A stretch of DNA of 64,000 nucleotides, taken from positions 42,473,278 through 42,537,277 of the forward strand of contig NW_026262701.1 of NCBI RefSeq assembly GCF_021869535.1. Direction: 5' to 3'. The notes under the pieces are model-generated. The model searched no databases. It saw only the letters and a program-made list of their open reading frames with translations, and was not told the origin of the DNA. This stretch comes from Mytilus californianus (lineage: Eukaryota > Mollusca > Bivalvia > Mytilida > Mytilidae). Within the stretch, counting starts at the first letter, position 1. Each line of letters starts with the position of its first letter. A program made the position numbers and the translations under genes. Below, in pieces: positions 1 through 11,629 of this stretch.

Positions 1-94
1 CTGTATTGTTTCATCACTGTTTCAGGTTAGGAGGAAGGTTTGGCTCGTGAAAACTAGTTTAACCCCGTCTCATGCAGTATACTCAGAGCATGTA

Positions 95-320
95 TTTCAG
101 TGGTAGTCGTTTGTAGTTGTAATAATATGTATTTTTTTGGTCCTTGTTTTGTACATGAATCGGGCCGTTTTCTTTCTCGTTAGAATTGTTTTACATTTGT
201 CATCTGGGGGCCTTTTGTAGCTTACTAAACGGTGTGGGCTCATTATTGAAGGCCAACGGTGATGTATAGTTGTTAACTTCTTGGTCATTGGGTCTCTTGT
301 AGGGAGTTCATAATTACCCT
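95..320 (+). repeat. Interspersed repeat family B, copy 1
   Basis: This is a diverged copy of a repeat also seen at 53930-54160 and 58455-58740. Shared landmarks in order are GTGGT.GTCG, GGCCGTT, a GTTTTACATT block, GGGCTCATTATTGAAGG and a TCTCTTGT..GAGTT block. It has no intact coding frame; the small frames across it are chance. I recognise it as an abundant mussel-type repeat, but its class is not evident from the sequence. Confidence 0.6.
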
Positions 321-2120
321 AAACATTATTCTGACTATACAAGTGAATGAAATTAAACAAACGTCCAGTGGCAAATATTTGTTATCACTTATATATATAT
401 ATAGTAAAATATAATAAACCCCCGTCACACTAGACCAGATCGTACTTCGATCTCTGAAAAATAAATTCAAATGTCGACGGTCGTGGTAAGGTTTTCATAA
501 TCGTTAATACAAAGCTAGCTGTAAAACCAGGTTTAACGAAGATGTTTTGAATAACTTCTTTATTTAAATGTGATGAAAGAACGATGCATCACAACGACAA
601 CTTGTTCTATAATAAAAATATCCGACAGGTACATTAATTTTGTCCTTCAAAGGTTTTATCACTTATCATGCTTATTGAACGCACAATACAGGATCAATGA
701 TGTTTCATCATGCCTATTTGTTGGATATAAGTAATAAATAATTGATATGAATAAATCTTACAAATCAAGAAAACCTCTAGTGTTTTGATTATTGTTAAAA
801 TCAGTTTTAAATGATTAATCATGATAATGCTTTCGTAAAAAAATAATCTTGGAGACCAGATCAGAATTAGTTTCAATTTATAACATTCATAAGGACATTA
901 AAACTTTTTAAAAGTTTGATGCAAGTGAATAGACCGGTGTGCGTAAACACACTGTGGTTAACAATCTTAAGACTTTGTGAAAATAAGATTATCAGTAACA
1001 ATTTTAAAATAAATTTCATTAAGAGATTAACTTTTTTCTGAATACATTTTACATTATATATGAAATAATTTAATATATCGATTTTATACGGTGTTAATTT
1101 GTTTAATCGTTGCACAGTATCCCTTCTTGTCATTTGTTAAGTTAAATATTTATATTTTGTATAATGAACACTTTCATAACGATAAAAATATTAACTAATT
1201 CCCTTTTAAATCAAGATCACAGGCATAGTGAGACATCTCTTTGTAATAATTCAAACAACTGTGATGTTATAACTGTAGGCTGGTCGGATAAACTTATCAC
1301 TTGGAATGATATTATACAGAAGTGTGTCTACTTAATCTGATTAGATTTTTATTTAGATAGTGTACGTTCAGAAGATAATTATTCGTTTACGAATACCCTG
1401 CATTTTGTTTGTGTCTTAATTCTTAACGTTCCATTATGACCATTAATTTGACAACTGCATACTATTTAGGAAATCATTTGATCACGGATAGGGCTCAGTT
1501 TAAAAAAAAGACATAATGCTAAATCTGGAGTTTATCGAAAAATCAAAGCTATATTTTAGGATTCTTCCATGTACAAGAAAAATGTCTACAACTTTATTTG
1601 TTGATTGAAAACTGGTTTGAATCTCCTCAAAATGTGTGAATCCTAGTTTAACCAATGATTCATTTAACAAAAGGTTATGTATTACCCCAACAAAATAGGG
1701 AAAAGGCAATGTCATTTATAATTTAACTTGAAACCATTTTTATCGTTATTTTGTTGTTATCAGAGTGTCTTATACACGCAATAAATAAAGTAAATATCTG
1801 CATATACAAAATTGATAACAAAATATACTTTTAACTGTTAAATTCATTTGTTAATTGTCGTTATTTTATTTGGAAAAATTACACCATTATCACCAAATGT
1901 ATTTATTATTTTATCAATGTTTTATTGTTCAAAATGACAACAGTCTGAACAACTACGTTTAATTTTTAACGTCTTTAAGGCCACAGCAATTTAATTTCTT
2001 GTTCTACGGATTTTTCCTCTCCAGAAATTAGTGCGAGCGAGCGATTTGAAAATTAAAGAAAAAAAAAATTACAAATTTTTGAAGAGAAGCTTCAAAAGTA
2101 AAGGCGACCAATTATATTTT
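321..2120. other. AT-rich region, no gene recognised
   Basis: About 1.8 kb of AT-rich sequence. A fragment at 361-380 matches the GTCCAGTGGCAAATATTT end of repeat family C. A short TA run lies near 390-402. The small open frames, such as 1500-1715 on the minus strand, show no recognisable domain and normal AT-rich composition. Confidence 0.5.
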
Positions 2121-2430
2121 TTTTTTTGAAAAATAAAATCATAGGTTCATACAATATTGATCAAGATGGTATGAAATTTGATTTACAACTTGAACTTTGG
2201 TATTTCTTTAATATATCAACTGCTGATGTGTTTTATTATGTTCACCAACATGTAATGCCCACTTTTAATTGCATCATATTTATGGCTTCTTGTATTACTG
2301 TTACTTTCTAAGAACATCAGATATCGAACTGAATAATTCAATAATTATTTTAACTGTCTTAAATGATTTTCATTGAACTTTCATAGATTTCTTTCCTCAT
2401 TCACAAGACCTGACTTATAATTAGAAACAA

Positions 2431-2640
2431 GGCGGGTGTCTTGCAAGAAGCAGGAGTTGTTTATCCTTCCCGAACACCTGAGTTCACCCAAGGTTTTAGG
2501 GATTTATTGTGTTCGTTAATGTGTATACTTTTTAGTTTTTTGTGTTATACATGTATGTTGGTTGTGTGTTTCTTCGTCGTGACTTTGATAAGAAATATGT
2601 GTTTATGCTCGAGACAGTTTAAAGGATCGCGATTTGACGT
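2431..2640 (+). repeat. Diverged PLE 3' tail (family D)
   Basis: The sequence follows the same order as the 3' tail of the PLE copies at 59755, 61428 and 63538: GGGTG, GAGCAGGA, TTATCCTTCCCG, ACACCTGAGTTCACCC, then a T-rich stretch. It is strongly diverged and has no reverse-transcriptase sequence upstream, so it reads as an old 5'-truncated copy. Confidence 0.55.
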
Positions 2641-2816
2641 CGATTAAAACGCTCTGACGATCGCTAATTAATTTAGTAATAATTTAATTTTGGATGTAAC
2701 ACGTCTTCTGATTGGCTGAAAGTGTTTTGTCTATCAGCTCATAGACATAATTTTGTCATGCGACCGAGACGTTATCAACGTTTTTATCATGATTTACTTC
2801 TTTTTAGAATTAAATT

Positions 2817-2972
2817 TTAAGAAATGACTTTAATATGTTTTCTGTCTATTCGAAATAAAATAAAAAATGTGGTGCACACTTTTAAATAACCCGCTACGCG
2901 GGTTATTCAGTGTGCACCACATTTTTAATGTTATTTCGAATAGACAGAAAACATATTAAAGTCATTTCTTAA
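2817..2972. repeat. Long near-perfect palindrome
   Basis: Two arms of about 63 bp, 2817-2880 and 2909-2972, are reverse complements with few differences. They enclose an inner hairpin AATAACCCGCTACGCGGGTTATT at its core (AATAACCCGC pairs with GCGGGTTATT). The upstream flank, 2640-2816, looks like part of the same interspersed repeat. The structure suits a fold-back, MITE-type element; no coding capacity. Confidence 0.8.
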
Positions 2973-3614
2973 ATGTTTACAAAAAAACAGGCGCGGGAAA
3001 TACACCCAGTTACATTTCCAGATGCTGGAAGCGGGAATATTAAAAAAAAAAAAAAAAAATGTTTTAGACAAAAATATTATGGGGACTGGTCTGTCGAACA
3101 AGGAATTTAATTGGTGTGGCCTAAACTATATGATTTAAGATGAATAAAAGTAATTAAAGTAAACAGATGTAAACAGATGTAAATCACTGCAAAGTAATAA
3201 AGACATTTTAAAAATTCACATCATCAACATAAGATAAAAATATAATTATCAAAGAGCAATAACCGCAATTTGCCCATTTAGTCGATATGGATTACCTCCC
3301 ATTGTCAAATATTCGAAATAATTCATATAGCGGGGATTCGGGAGAATTTTAGGCGTTTCGTAGAAAATCTGACTGTTGTTCCTAACGCCCTGATATACAC
3401 GCCACTCAGAAATAACTTTTTTCTCCGAAGAATTTCCCAAAAATAGTCAAGGGGTCCAAAAAACGAACGAAAAAATTAATTGAAAATCAAAATTTCTTCT
3501 TATATTATGGATTTCCATAATTTTATGAATTACGAAATCTCATAATATAGCAACAAAATTATTCGAATAACTAATATTATTGAATTTCATAATAATGTGT
3601 TTAATTAGGATATT
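2973..3614. other. Non-coding, with A-run and AT-rich direct repeats
   Basis: A run of about 17 A lies near 3042-3059. At 3500-3625 short motifs of the CATAATATTA and TTTCATAATA type recur. The minus-strand frame at 3249-3440 has no recognisable domain. Confidence 0.45.
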
Positions 3615-3860
3615 TCATAATATTATGCAATTTCCTATTTGTCTCGACTGTGATAGGCGTAATAGCTTCAGAGTTTTTATGTACCTCTCCAATCCCAAAT
3701 ACCAAAGAACAGTTGCTACATGTGCACAACAGCCCACCATCCTAGCACCTACATGTACTTTACACGTACAATACCATTCATTTACAGTTTTTTCACTACT
3801 TTTCTTAACATTATAGTCAATCCATAACGTATGGGTGAGAGGTGTCTTGACTGGATGCAC
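3615..3860 (-). pseudogene. SWIM zinc-finger domain fragment
   Basis: The minus-strand frame contains WYCTCKVHVGARMVGCCAHV followed by ATVLWYLGL. This is the CxCx(n)CxH spacing of a SWIM zinc finger followed by the usual hydrophobic VLWYLG. SWIM domains of this wording are common in mollusc proteins of probable transposon origin. Only the domain and about 20 residues before it are present; the frame then runs into unrelated residues and stops, and no partner exon was found nearby. A truncated or decayed copy is most likely; exon status cannot be excluded. Confidence 0.55.
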
Positions 3861-5148
3861 ATGTAGAATACCTGAAGATATACAGTTGCATTACCACTTC
3901 TGCATGGGTAAAAGCCAATAATTTTCGCTTTTTAAAAGGAGAGCTTACATATATACCCGGCATATATATATGACTTTTTCTCTAAAAAGGATCAGTGATA
4001 TCGTGAATGCTAACTTCTTAGAACTATGAATTGATGCATTATCCCACATGTTGTCTTTTTCCATATCAAGCTTCCCTGGCAACTGAAAACTGGAAGTTGT
4101 CAGACAAAAATAAACCGCACGTTAATATCAACGAATCATTTGTTATTTTTTTTAAAAGATTTTGATTTGAGCGCAGCTGAGAACATCTATGAAATTGGAT
4201 GCAACGTTAATACTTTATCATGCATACCGTATGTAAAATATCTTACATTTTCGCAAATAAGCTCATATTTTAATCATTCGACGTAGAGTAGTAAAGTTCG
4301 ATGTTCCGTATAGACACCATGTTATAGTATATTCATAGCATCATGTATAATCGATTTCCTGGATACACCTGAATAATGATTTTATTTTCATAAAATACAA
4401 CACTTCAACAAATAAGGCTGATTTCCCCCGATTTATTGTTTTTCAAATTATTTACAAATAAAGGGGTAAAATTCTGCACTTCTTTGTTGTTAATTTCGAG
4501 GATCTGGTGGGTTGTGGGACACATCAAGGTTTTTTGCTTTTGTAACATGGAGATCTTATCTTGACAATTAATGTTAGTAATGGAACAAATATTAACAGTT
4601 AGTAGGTTTACAACAATATTTTGATATTTTAACGAGTAATTGGTGTATGGCCGCACGAATGTTTTCAGAAAACGGCAACATTTTCATTAGAACTAACTCA
4701 AAAAATTATTTTTTTGCCTCTTTTTTGGTGCACATTCTTTAAAAAAAAATCACACGATTTCCAGCGCTTTTTTCTCAAATAGGTAGTGGATACTCTATTT
4801 GGAAAACAAGCAAATCTTGAACTATTCAAAGTGTATGAGCTGTATTTCAACCTTGTTTGACATATGTGCTCAGTATAAAGAACCAAATTGTGTGGGATGA
4901 CCACTGCCAATATTTTTACTAGCCTTCACATGAATTCACTCAACCACTCGATATACACCTTACCTTTCGAAGGAAGGTAACTTTCCTTCTACAAGCTGTT
5001 ATTCCAATGACTTCCACTGACCAAAATCAGATGACAGGCATGGACAACTTTATTATAAACCTATAAAACAGATTACATATAGCTCATGAGGTGTCACGTT
5101 AGCATTTGGCACATCATGTCAGTTTTAAAGAAATAAGATGATGTAAAA
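3861..5148. other. No gene recognised
   Basis: AT-rich sequence ahead of the hAT element. The minus-strand frames at 4405-4656 and 4698-4910 have no recognisable motif. Nothing else could be supported. Confidence 0.4.
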
Positions 5149-5609
5149 TTCATCAGGTGTTCAAATTAGCGGTAGGCCAAGGTCCGTGGCCTTCCATTTT
5201 CGGGTTCGGACCTTCCCACCGGTAGTTAGCTAGACCCGACGGACTTTCGTATTTTGCAGATTAAAAAAAAATCGAAAGCATTTTGATAAAATAAATAAAA
5301 TGTGTATAAAAATAATCTTCAAATGTATGATTTTACTGAAAGGAAACTTATGAGTTTTGCTTAAATTCTTCACAATATGAATTTGTGTGTAGTCACGTGA
5401 CCGTTGTACGAGATACCGCGAATATTGAGAATATATTATTCAATTGGCAAACAGGACTACTTTTAAACGGTATGAGTCTTTTTCGTTTTGGGGTGACCTC
5501 TACTAAAATAAAACCCGATGAAACAGGTGAAACATCGGTGTTGACTGATGACACCCAGCCGAAAAAACAGGATCTTACCAAAGACCAGTAATATGATCGG
5601 GAAAACAGA

Positions 5610-7728
5610 GAACGCAAATTTTAGCCCCAATGGAAGGTTAATCGTCCTTGGCTTAATTTCGATGAAACAACTGGTCAAAAAGAGTGCACGTATTGTGTCA
5701 AGTATCCCACACACAGTGAAAGGGAAAGTGCCCTGGTTCGGGGGACAAAAAACTTTAAACTTGACCCCATCAAAAATCATGAAACCACCTCCCAGCATCT
5801 ATCGTGCCAAAAACAGTGGCTAAAAGAATCGGATCCAAAGTTTGATAAAAAGGTCGAGGTGTTATCTGACACAAAGTTAGGTCAATGAAGCAAAAATTAA
5901 GACCAGAACAATTAAAACGATACAAGATTTTATTTAACACAGCTTATTATGTGGGGAAAAAGGGAAAGACTTTTTCCGACTATGAATTTATTTTGGAAGT
6001 ACAGAAAAAATGAGGTTGATATAGGAGAACAGTATTTCAACATTGAGGGATGTAAACTGTTCCTTAAATGATTGTCCCAGCAATTAAGATCACAAATTGT
6101 CTCAAGTTTACTTGCAGCACCATTTGTTAGTATTTTGTCAGATGGTAGTACTGACAGGTCCGTTATTGAACAGGAAATAGTTTTATCTCCGGTATGTTGA
6201 CCAGTGTATGCCCACCACTAAAATGATTAATCTTATATCCTTAGAATCAGCTACAGCAGAAGGGATTTTCAATGCAATTTTTAATGCTCTCAAAATTGTG
6301 GGCCTAAATGAGGAAAAGATCCGCCATGATACCCCTGGTCCTAAACATATTTGTGGTAATTTTGACGGAGCTTCTGTTAATTTTGGTAACAAATCTGGTG
6401 TCTTCAAAAGATTGAAAGATGAGGTACCGCAAGCAATTGGTATTCGCTGTATTGCTCACAAACTTGAATTGGCAATACTTGATGCAAATGAAACTATTCT
6501 ATACATGTCAACATTTGAAACCACATTGAAAGGGGTTTTCAAGTTCTACTATTATTCTCCTAAGCGCAGATGTAAACTTACAGAAATAAGTGAGATTCTT
6601 GATCAAATTCTTTTGCACTTTGGTGATATAAAACAAGTACGCTGGTTGTCAAGCAAGGAAAGGGTAGTAAAAGCAATGCTTTCAAATTACGAGGTTGTTG
6701 TAAGTCATTTAGAGCATGATTTTGTTGCTGGATCCCGTGCTGATGATGCAAATAGAGCTAAAGGGTACCACACTGTTATTACATCTGTCAAATTTCTTAA
6801 GTTTCTCCATTTCCTAATGGACTACTTACCCATTGTGGCAAAGCTTTCCCGTACTTTTCAACTTGATGATTATTTAGTAATTGAATTAAATGATCACATC
6901 GAAGCAGCTGTCATCCATCTTACTCAATTGAAAAATGGTACTGGGAAATACTGTACACAATTTGTAACAAACAAAACATTTGGAGAAATAAAAATAAGTA
7001 CAAGAAATGTCCAGTCTGTTGACATGAAATCTGATAAAGATCTCCATGCATTAATTGATGGTACCATTAAATATATTGAATCAAGATTCAAGTCTTTGAA
7101 TGAATAACCTCTCTCACTTCTTCAGATATTTTATTTCCATCAGTGGCCTCTTGGCAGAAGATTTTCACTTGCTGAATTTGGTAATGACCAGATAGTAGAA
7201 TTGGTATATCAACCCGAATTTAATGAAATATTTTCTGATAATGAAAAGGAGCAAATCAAATCTGAATGGACAGAATTAAAACTTTATTTAAGCAGATTTA
7301 GGGCAAATCCATTGTTAAATATGTACAGTATGGTGTTACAAAATAAAGCTGCCACAAGGAAAAATGAGGGTGCAGTACTTGGTGCTTGTCCTACTTTAGT
7401 TGAAGGTGAAAGTCAAACTCTGTCAGCTATTGAGGAGCTAATTTATTGGTTATTTACTATTTCACCATCTACTAGCGGCTGTGAGAGGGGTTTTTCCTTA
7501 ATGAATACATTAAAAAGTAAATTGAGAACTAGATTAACACAGGAATCTTTGCAAAATCAGCTGTATATCATGAGTGAAGGCCCTTCTATTAAAGAATTTG
7601 AACCTTTACCCAGTATAATGTATTGGTTTGAGAATAGCACCAGAACCCCTCACTGCAGTGGGCACAAATTAAAGGGGAAAAAGAATGAAACAGAGGAAGA
7701 ATTTGAACTGCCCATGTCTGGAAAATAA
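5610..7728 (+). pseudogene. hAT transposase, ZNF862/KIAA1586-like, inactivated
   Basis: Family role: DNA-cutting transposase that binds the element ends and moves it by cut and paste. An N-terminal zinc finger lies at about 5631-5865, with CTYC (Cys-x2-Cys) followed by KNHETTSQHLSC. A catalytic-domain start with SDGSTDRSVIEQE lies near 6135-6180. The long open block 6208-7107 holds DGASVNFGNKSG, a CIAHKLELA block and RWLSSKERV. The block 7201-7728 holds the dimerisation signature SGCERGFSLMNTLKSKLRTR. Frames change between the finger, the 5890-6180 part and 6208; a TAA at 7105-7107 interrupts the frame that resumes at once with a FHQWPL block. The protein is therefore complete in outline but broken by several frameshifts and at least one stop. 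No ATG was assigned. Confidence 0.8.
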
Positions 7729-8153
7729 GTTAAAATGAATAACTAATTCAGTTTTAAATAAACATATATATATTAGAACTTTGAATGGCCATATATTGAC
7801 AATGCAACAATTTTTTATCATTTTACAATACTAGATGTTTTGATTTATTTGAGACTGAATTAAAGATAATCAGTTTATAAACTTTTCTTACTTGTTTATG
7901 CTTCAGCAGTAAACTCACATTTTCACAAACAACACAAAGTCATATAATCAAACAAAGACCATACCTAGATATCATTAGTTAAAAACTTTGCCAAAACATT
8001 GCATACATGGTTCCTTTTGGGTTTTTAGATATCATACCTTTAAACAGTTACACCTGATGAGTGCTTTGGAAGTGTTAGCCTTTTCTGATTTTTTATAAAT
8101 TCAATTTCAAAATTCAAGTTCAATTTAAATTGGACCTTCTAAGAATAAAGGAG
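7729..8153. other. 3' non-coding part of the hAT element
   Basis: AT-rich sequence between the end of the transposase frame and the terminal repeat. No second gene is seen. Confidence 0.5.
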
Positions 8154-8289
8154 GACCTTTCAGTCTGTTTGGTAAAAGGTCCTGGACCTTCCATTGCCTA
8201 AAGTAAATTTGAACCCCTGTTCATCAAACGAAGGTTACTCAGATACAACCATTGGAGCTGAACAACCCACATACATGTTCAAAACGAAA

Positions 8290-8590
8290 AAGAAAAATAA
8301 CAATATATACAATTGGTAGGTTTTGTAGTAGAGGCAGTCTGGTATGAAGGTCGTGGAAATTTAGACTGCTACTGGAAAATAAGGGTATATTGGCAACAGG
8401 CCATCTACAGAACCCTCAAATAGATGTTGCTAGAATTCTTAACGTTCAGCGAGCGTGACACTCGCTCTACTCTATGCATCGGATATAACGTTCCCATTCT
8501 GAACGGACGTGGCTGCGCTCTTGTACATCTAGCAGGGTCAAACGGAAACCCTTCTTTTTAGCAAAGGGTTTACTGCCGGTTGGAAGACCA
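8290..8590 (+). repeat. Retroposon family C, diverged copy
   Basis: In order it matches the better preserved copies at 48321-48740 and 61755-62177: GGTAGGTT.TGTAGTAGAGGC, GGAAATTTAGACTGC, GAGGGTATATTGG-like, CAACAGGCC, TTCTTAACGT, GGCATCGG-like, CCATTCTGA.CGGACGTGGCTGC, and GGTTTACTGCCGGT. The (GATT)n end is missing. Confidence 0.65.
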
Positions 8591-10415
8591 AAATGACAAT
8601 ACAAAATGTAATGGACTCTTCATCATCATATGCAGTATGGATGACACAACCATTGAAACCTACTTGGAAAAAAAAAATTCAGCTCAACCATTTATACATA
8701 CTATCGTCTTACCAAAGACAACACTCCAATTTTCCCTCCAATGAGAATAAAACAAACAAATAAAAGTTTAGCTGATTTATGTTGTGAACTTATTCTGATA
8801 AAAATATGCTGCGAATTTATTTTGGTAAAAAAAAAAGATGCTGTGAATTTATTGTGGTAAAAAAAAAGACACAAGTCCAAACATTTTTAACAAGAACTCA
8901 GAATTTGCTAAATATTAAAAAAAGGAAAAATCGTGATTTCAAACCTCTAAAAATGTTGTAGCCCTTCACTTCGCATTGCCAAAGGAGGTGACAATCTTAC
9001 TACCGTGGTTTTATTCAGGAATCATGAAAGAGTCCTTCATACCATGTTGGTCATAAACCTCTTTTACGGTTTCGGTTCTTGTAAATCCCTGGCTTTCAAA
9101 TGTTTGGCTTTGAGCGTGCCTCATAATAGTGACATAAATTTAATTAGCCATCTGGCAAATGTAAACCCAGTCAGTTTGATGAATTATTTTCCCACTCTTT
9201 TTTTATATAGCCTTATATTTGCTCAAAATGAATAAATTTACATATTTTACCATTGATAAATTGTTATTAAACGGTAAAAAGCACCTTACCAATACAATGA
9301 TTGAGGAATCGTTCTGTGCGACAAAATTCAATTCAAATGTATAAACAATGAGAAATAAATCTTAATCAGTGAAACAGTAACTCGACTATAGCCCAAAAGA
9401 AATGTTCACAAAATTGCGTACCAACTTATACCCTCCTTTAAATCACTTTTATAAAGTAAAATTTGAACATATTTTGAATCAAAAGTATTCTCGTATCAAG
9501 GAAAGATATTTATAAAACAGTCACATTGTTAATAAGAGAACTATACTTGATATACAAATGTTAAAATATAAACAGGTAAAACAAGAATAATAAATTCACT
9601 TAATATTTCTTTAAGAGAACGTACCTATAGAATATGGCATACTATACCAATAGGACATTCAAACCCATTAGTCGAAAAATAAACTGACTACGCCATGAAA
9701 AAAGGAAAAAAAAAAACCGACAAAATACAAACAACAGTAAATAAAACACAAACAGAAAACCATAGACTGTTTATCGCCCCGAATTAAAAAAAATGTGAAT
9801 AAAAATCAACGGAAACATTGAAAGATCTACGGTCTATATCAAATGCCTTTTAATATCAAAACAGATTTATATATAACTAAATCCTAATAGTACTTTCCGA
9901 ACATTAATTGAAACAAATGAAAGATCTGCTTAAAAAAAATGATTACTTTTTGCGAAGAGTCATTCTCATATCCAGAGAAAAATTACATCACATCTTACTA
10001 TTTCTGTAGAATTTAACATAATTTATAACTATTGGTACGATTTAGTTATCGTATGGTTAAATTCATATATCTCGTGTTTAAAAACTCATTTGCCAGTAAT
10101 TTTTGCAGCAATTTTATGAATTAACTGCTTTGTTTACGATTTTCAATCGTTGTTGTTACAATGAAAATTAACCTCGTGCATACTATTTACGGTTGTTTGG
10201 CAGGTATGTTAATGATAAATGATGTAGGAATATGTTTACCTATTAAAATAGTTTATTTTCTTGGTATTATAATTTGTGTTTTCGACTTTATCATCCAAAT
10301 CCCAGCATTGGAACAGCCTCTTTACTTGAGCAGCCATATTAGTTGTGTATTGGCGGTTTATTTCATGCGATTGTTTACATAACACACGTTTTGATTGGTT
10401 GATCTACTGACCCCA
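8591..10415. other. Gene-poor stretch with a family D fragment
   Basis: Mostly AT-rich DNA. Around 9690-9775 a minus-strand, diverged piece of the family D tail is visible (AAACAGAAAACCATAGACTG is the reverse complement of the tail's CAGTCT..GTTTTC block). The frame 10161-10382 encodes a hydrophobic peptide without recognisable family. Nothing else was supported. Confidence 0.4.
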
Positions 10416-10700
10416 AAAATATATATATAGAAGGTTTACAAAACAACTTTAGATTCACATCAAGAGTCACGTCTCAGTCATTACAGCTGAACGGACGTGC
10501 TTGGTCTGCTGCTTTTTATCCACAAACTACGATGTTGGACTACTGATGGATGGCTCAACGACATACTACTCTGATTACAGAAACCATTTCAACACTACAA
10601 CTACTCTGATTATAGAAACCATTTCAACACTGTACAGTCTGTATAAATGTTTGCGTCAGCAACCACCATATGCAAGAATAATGACTTAGAAAGAAAAGAG
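10416..10700 (+). other. Possible transcript start with 35-bp repeats
   Basis: A TATA-like AATATATATATAG lies at about 10418. Downstream, 10565-10596 and 10600-10631 are two copies of a 32-nt block ACTACTCTGATTACAGAAAC... with a 35-bp period. An open frame (10501-10689) runs through them without a recognised product. Whether this is transcribed is inference. Confidence 0.25.
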
Positions 10701-10712
10701 AAAAAAGATGAT

Positions 10713-10769
10713 GTTATCAGCATAAACATTTGTTATCAGCATAAACATTTGTAACCAGCATAATCATTT
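10713..10769. repeat. 19-bp tandem repeat, three units
   Basis: GTTATCAGCATAAACATTT occurs at 10713-10731 and 10732-10750, followed by a variant GTAACCAGCATAATCATTT at 10751-10769. The units abut with no spacer, so this is a minisatellite, not a spaced array. Confidence 0.9.
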
Positions 10770-10871
10770 GTAAGTTATAGATTTAATAAGGTGAAAGAAA
10801 CACATTTTTTTCTTCAAAATATTCTTTTATTTTCCATTTTTTAATGCCAGAAATGTAACAAAAAAAATTTA

Positions 10872-11138
10872 TTATTCTACTGAATCTTCATGCTTCATGT
10901 TTAAATGTCTAGTGAAATTAGAACGGTATGAGAAGGTCTTGTTGCACATGGAGCATCTGTACATCCTACCAGTGTGTGCACTTCTAAGATGGCGTTGAAG
11001 GCCAGACTCGAAGGTATAAGCTTTCCCACACTTGTCACATTTGAAAATGGACTCATCATGGACAGCTTTTTCGTGGGATACCAGGTCTTTTTTGTGGCAA
11101 TATTTCTTCTGACATTTGGTACATGCATATTGTCTTTC
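10872..11138 (-). CDS. C2H2 zinc-finger protein, terminal exon
   Basis: Family role: nuclear DNA-binding factor. This exon encodes three C2H2 fingers: CTKCQKKYCHKKDLVSHEKA then VH; CDKCGKAYTFESGLQRHLRS then AH; and CSMCNKTFSYRSNFTRHLNM then KH. It ends EDSVE and a TAA at 10872-10874. The acceptor is a T-rich tract ending GTCAG, with AG at 11139-11140, and the exon starts in phase 0, which matches the donor of the exon at 11420-11627. All Cys and His ligands are intact here. No promoter or 5' exons were found. Confidence 0.8.
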   Translation of the reverse strand, partial: ERQYACTKCQKKYCHKKDLVSHEKAVHDESIFKCDKCGKAYTFESGLQRHLRSAHTGRMYRCSMCNKTFSYRSNFTRHLNMKHEDSVE

Positions 11139-11419
11139 CTGACAAAAAAAAAATGTAAAAGTAAGAACATGTTATAAAAACTCATTGAATACCATCTTAA
11201 CGTATCATTCATTATTTGTAAAGAGTATGCAAGGTCTTCTTATATTTTCATACACTTGATATTTGTAATCTTAAGGTCTTTTAGAATTCTGAATTCTACT
11301 TCAAATATCTCAACTGTTTAACATTTACCAAAACTTAACGAATTCACAAAAGAAATTTTGTTGTAGACTAACAGATAAACTAAATTAACTCGAAATTCTC
11401 AGTAAATTGGGGTACATAC
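11139..11419 (-). other. Intron of the C2H2 zinc-finger gene
   Basis: On the minus strand the 281-bp interval starts GTATGT at 11419 and ends in a T-rich tract with CAG at 11141-11139. It separates HAD from ERQYAC in phase 0. Confidence 0.75.
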
Positions 11420-11627
11420 ATCAGCATGGAGAAGCAAATGAGACCTAAACAGAGTCTTTGAATGAAACTTCTGCTGGCACTGCCCACAAGTGCTGATCAT
11501 TATGCTCTGCAATGTGGTTTTTTAGACCAGTGGCACTCATGTACTTTTTACCGTAGGTTTCACAAATGAACCCTTCAAAGAAAATTAAGATCGATCTATG
11601 AGAGTATGTCAAAGGAGTAGTACACAA
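11420..11627 (-). pseudogene. C2H2 zinc-finger upstream exon with frameshift
   Basis: The exon appears bounded by an acceptor TTTCAG (AG at 11628-11629) and the donor GAT|GTATGT at 11420/11419. It encodes a degenerate finger CETYGKKYMSATGLKNHIAE then H, where the second Cys is Tyr. After a one-base frame change near HLW it continues with CGQCQQKFHSKTLFRSHLLL then H, a regular finger that splices in phase 0 to the next exon. The frameshift and lost Cys suggest a pseudogene or a recently damaged allele; a base-call error could explain the frameshift alone. The 5' end beyond the acceptor is not identified. Confidence 0.65.
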
Positions 11628-11629
11628 CT

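Larger units (their letters stand above)
5154..8219 (+). mobile_element. hAT-superfamily DNA transposon, decayed
   Basis: The left end CAGGTGTTCAAATTA (5154) and the reverse complement of the right end, CAGGGGTTCAAATTT (8219), form imperfect terminal inverted repeats that continue with GGTAGGC/CTTTAGGC. The flanks carry a direct TTCAT at 5149-5153 and 8220-8224, a candidate 5-bp target duplication. The CAGGG-type ends and the encoded transposase (BED/TTF-like finger, RNase-H-like core, hAT C-terminal dimerisation block) agree on hAT. Classical hAT elements make 8-bp duplications, so 5 bp may indicate a hAT5-type branch or a partly mutated 8-bp site. Total length is about 3.07 kb. Confidence 0.8.

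Noticed and set aside
10713-10769. CRISPR-like array
   Set aside because: Three 19-bp units abut without spacers in eukaryotic DNA; a minisatellite explains it.
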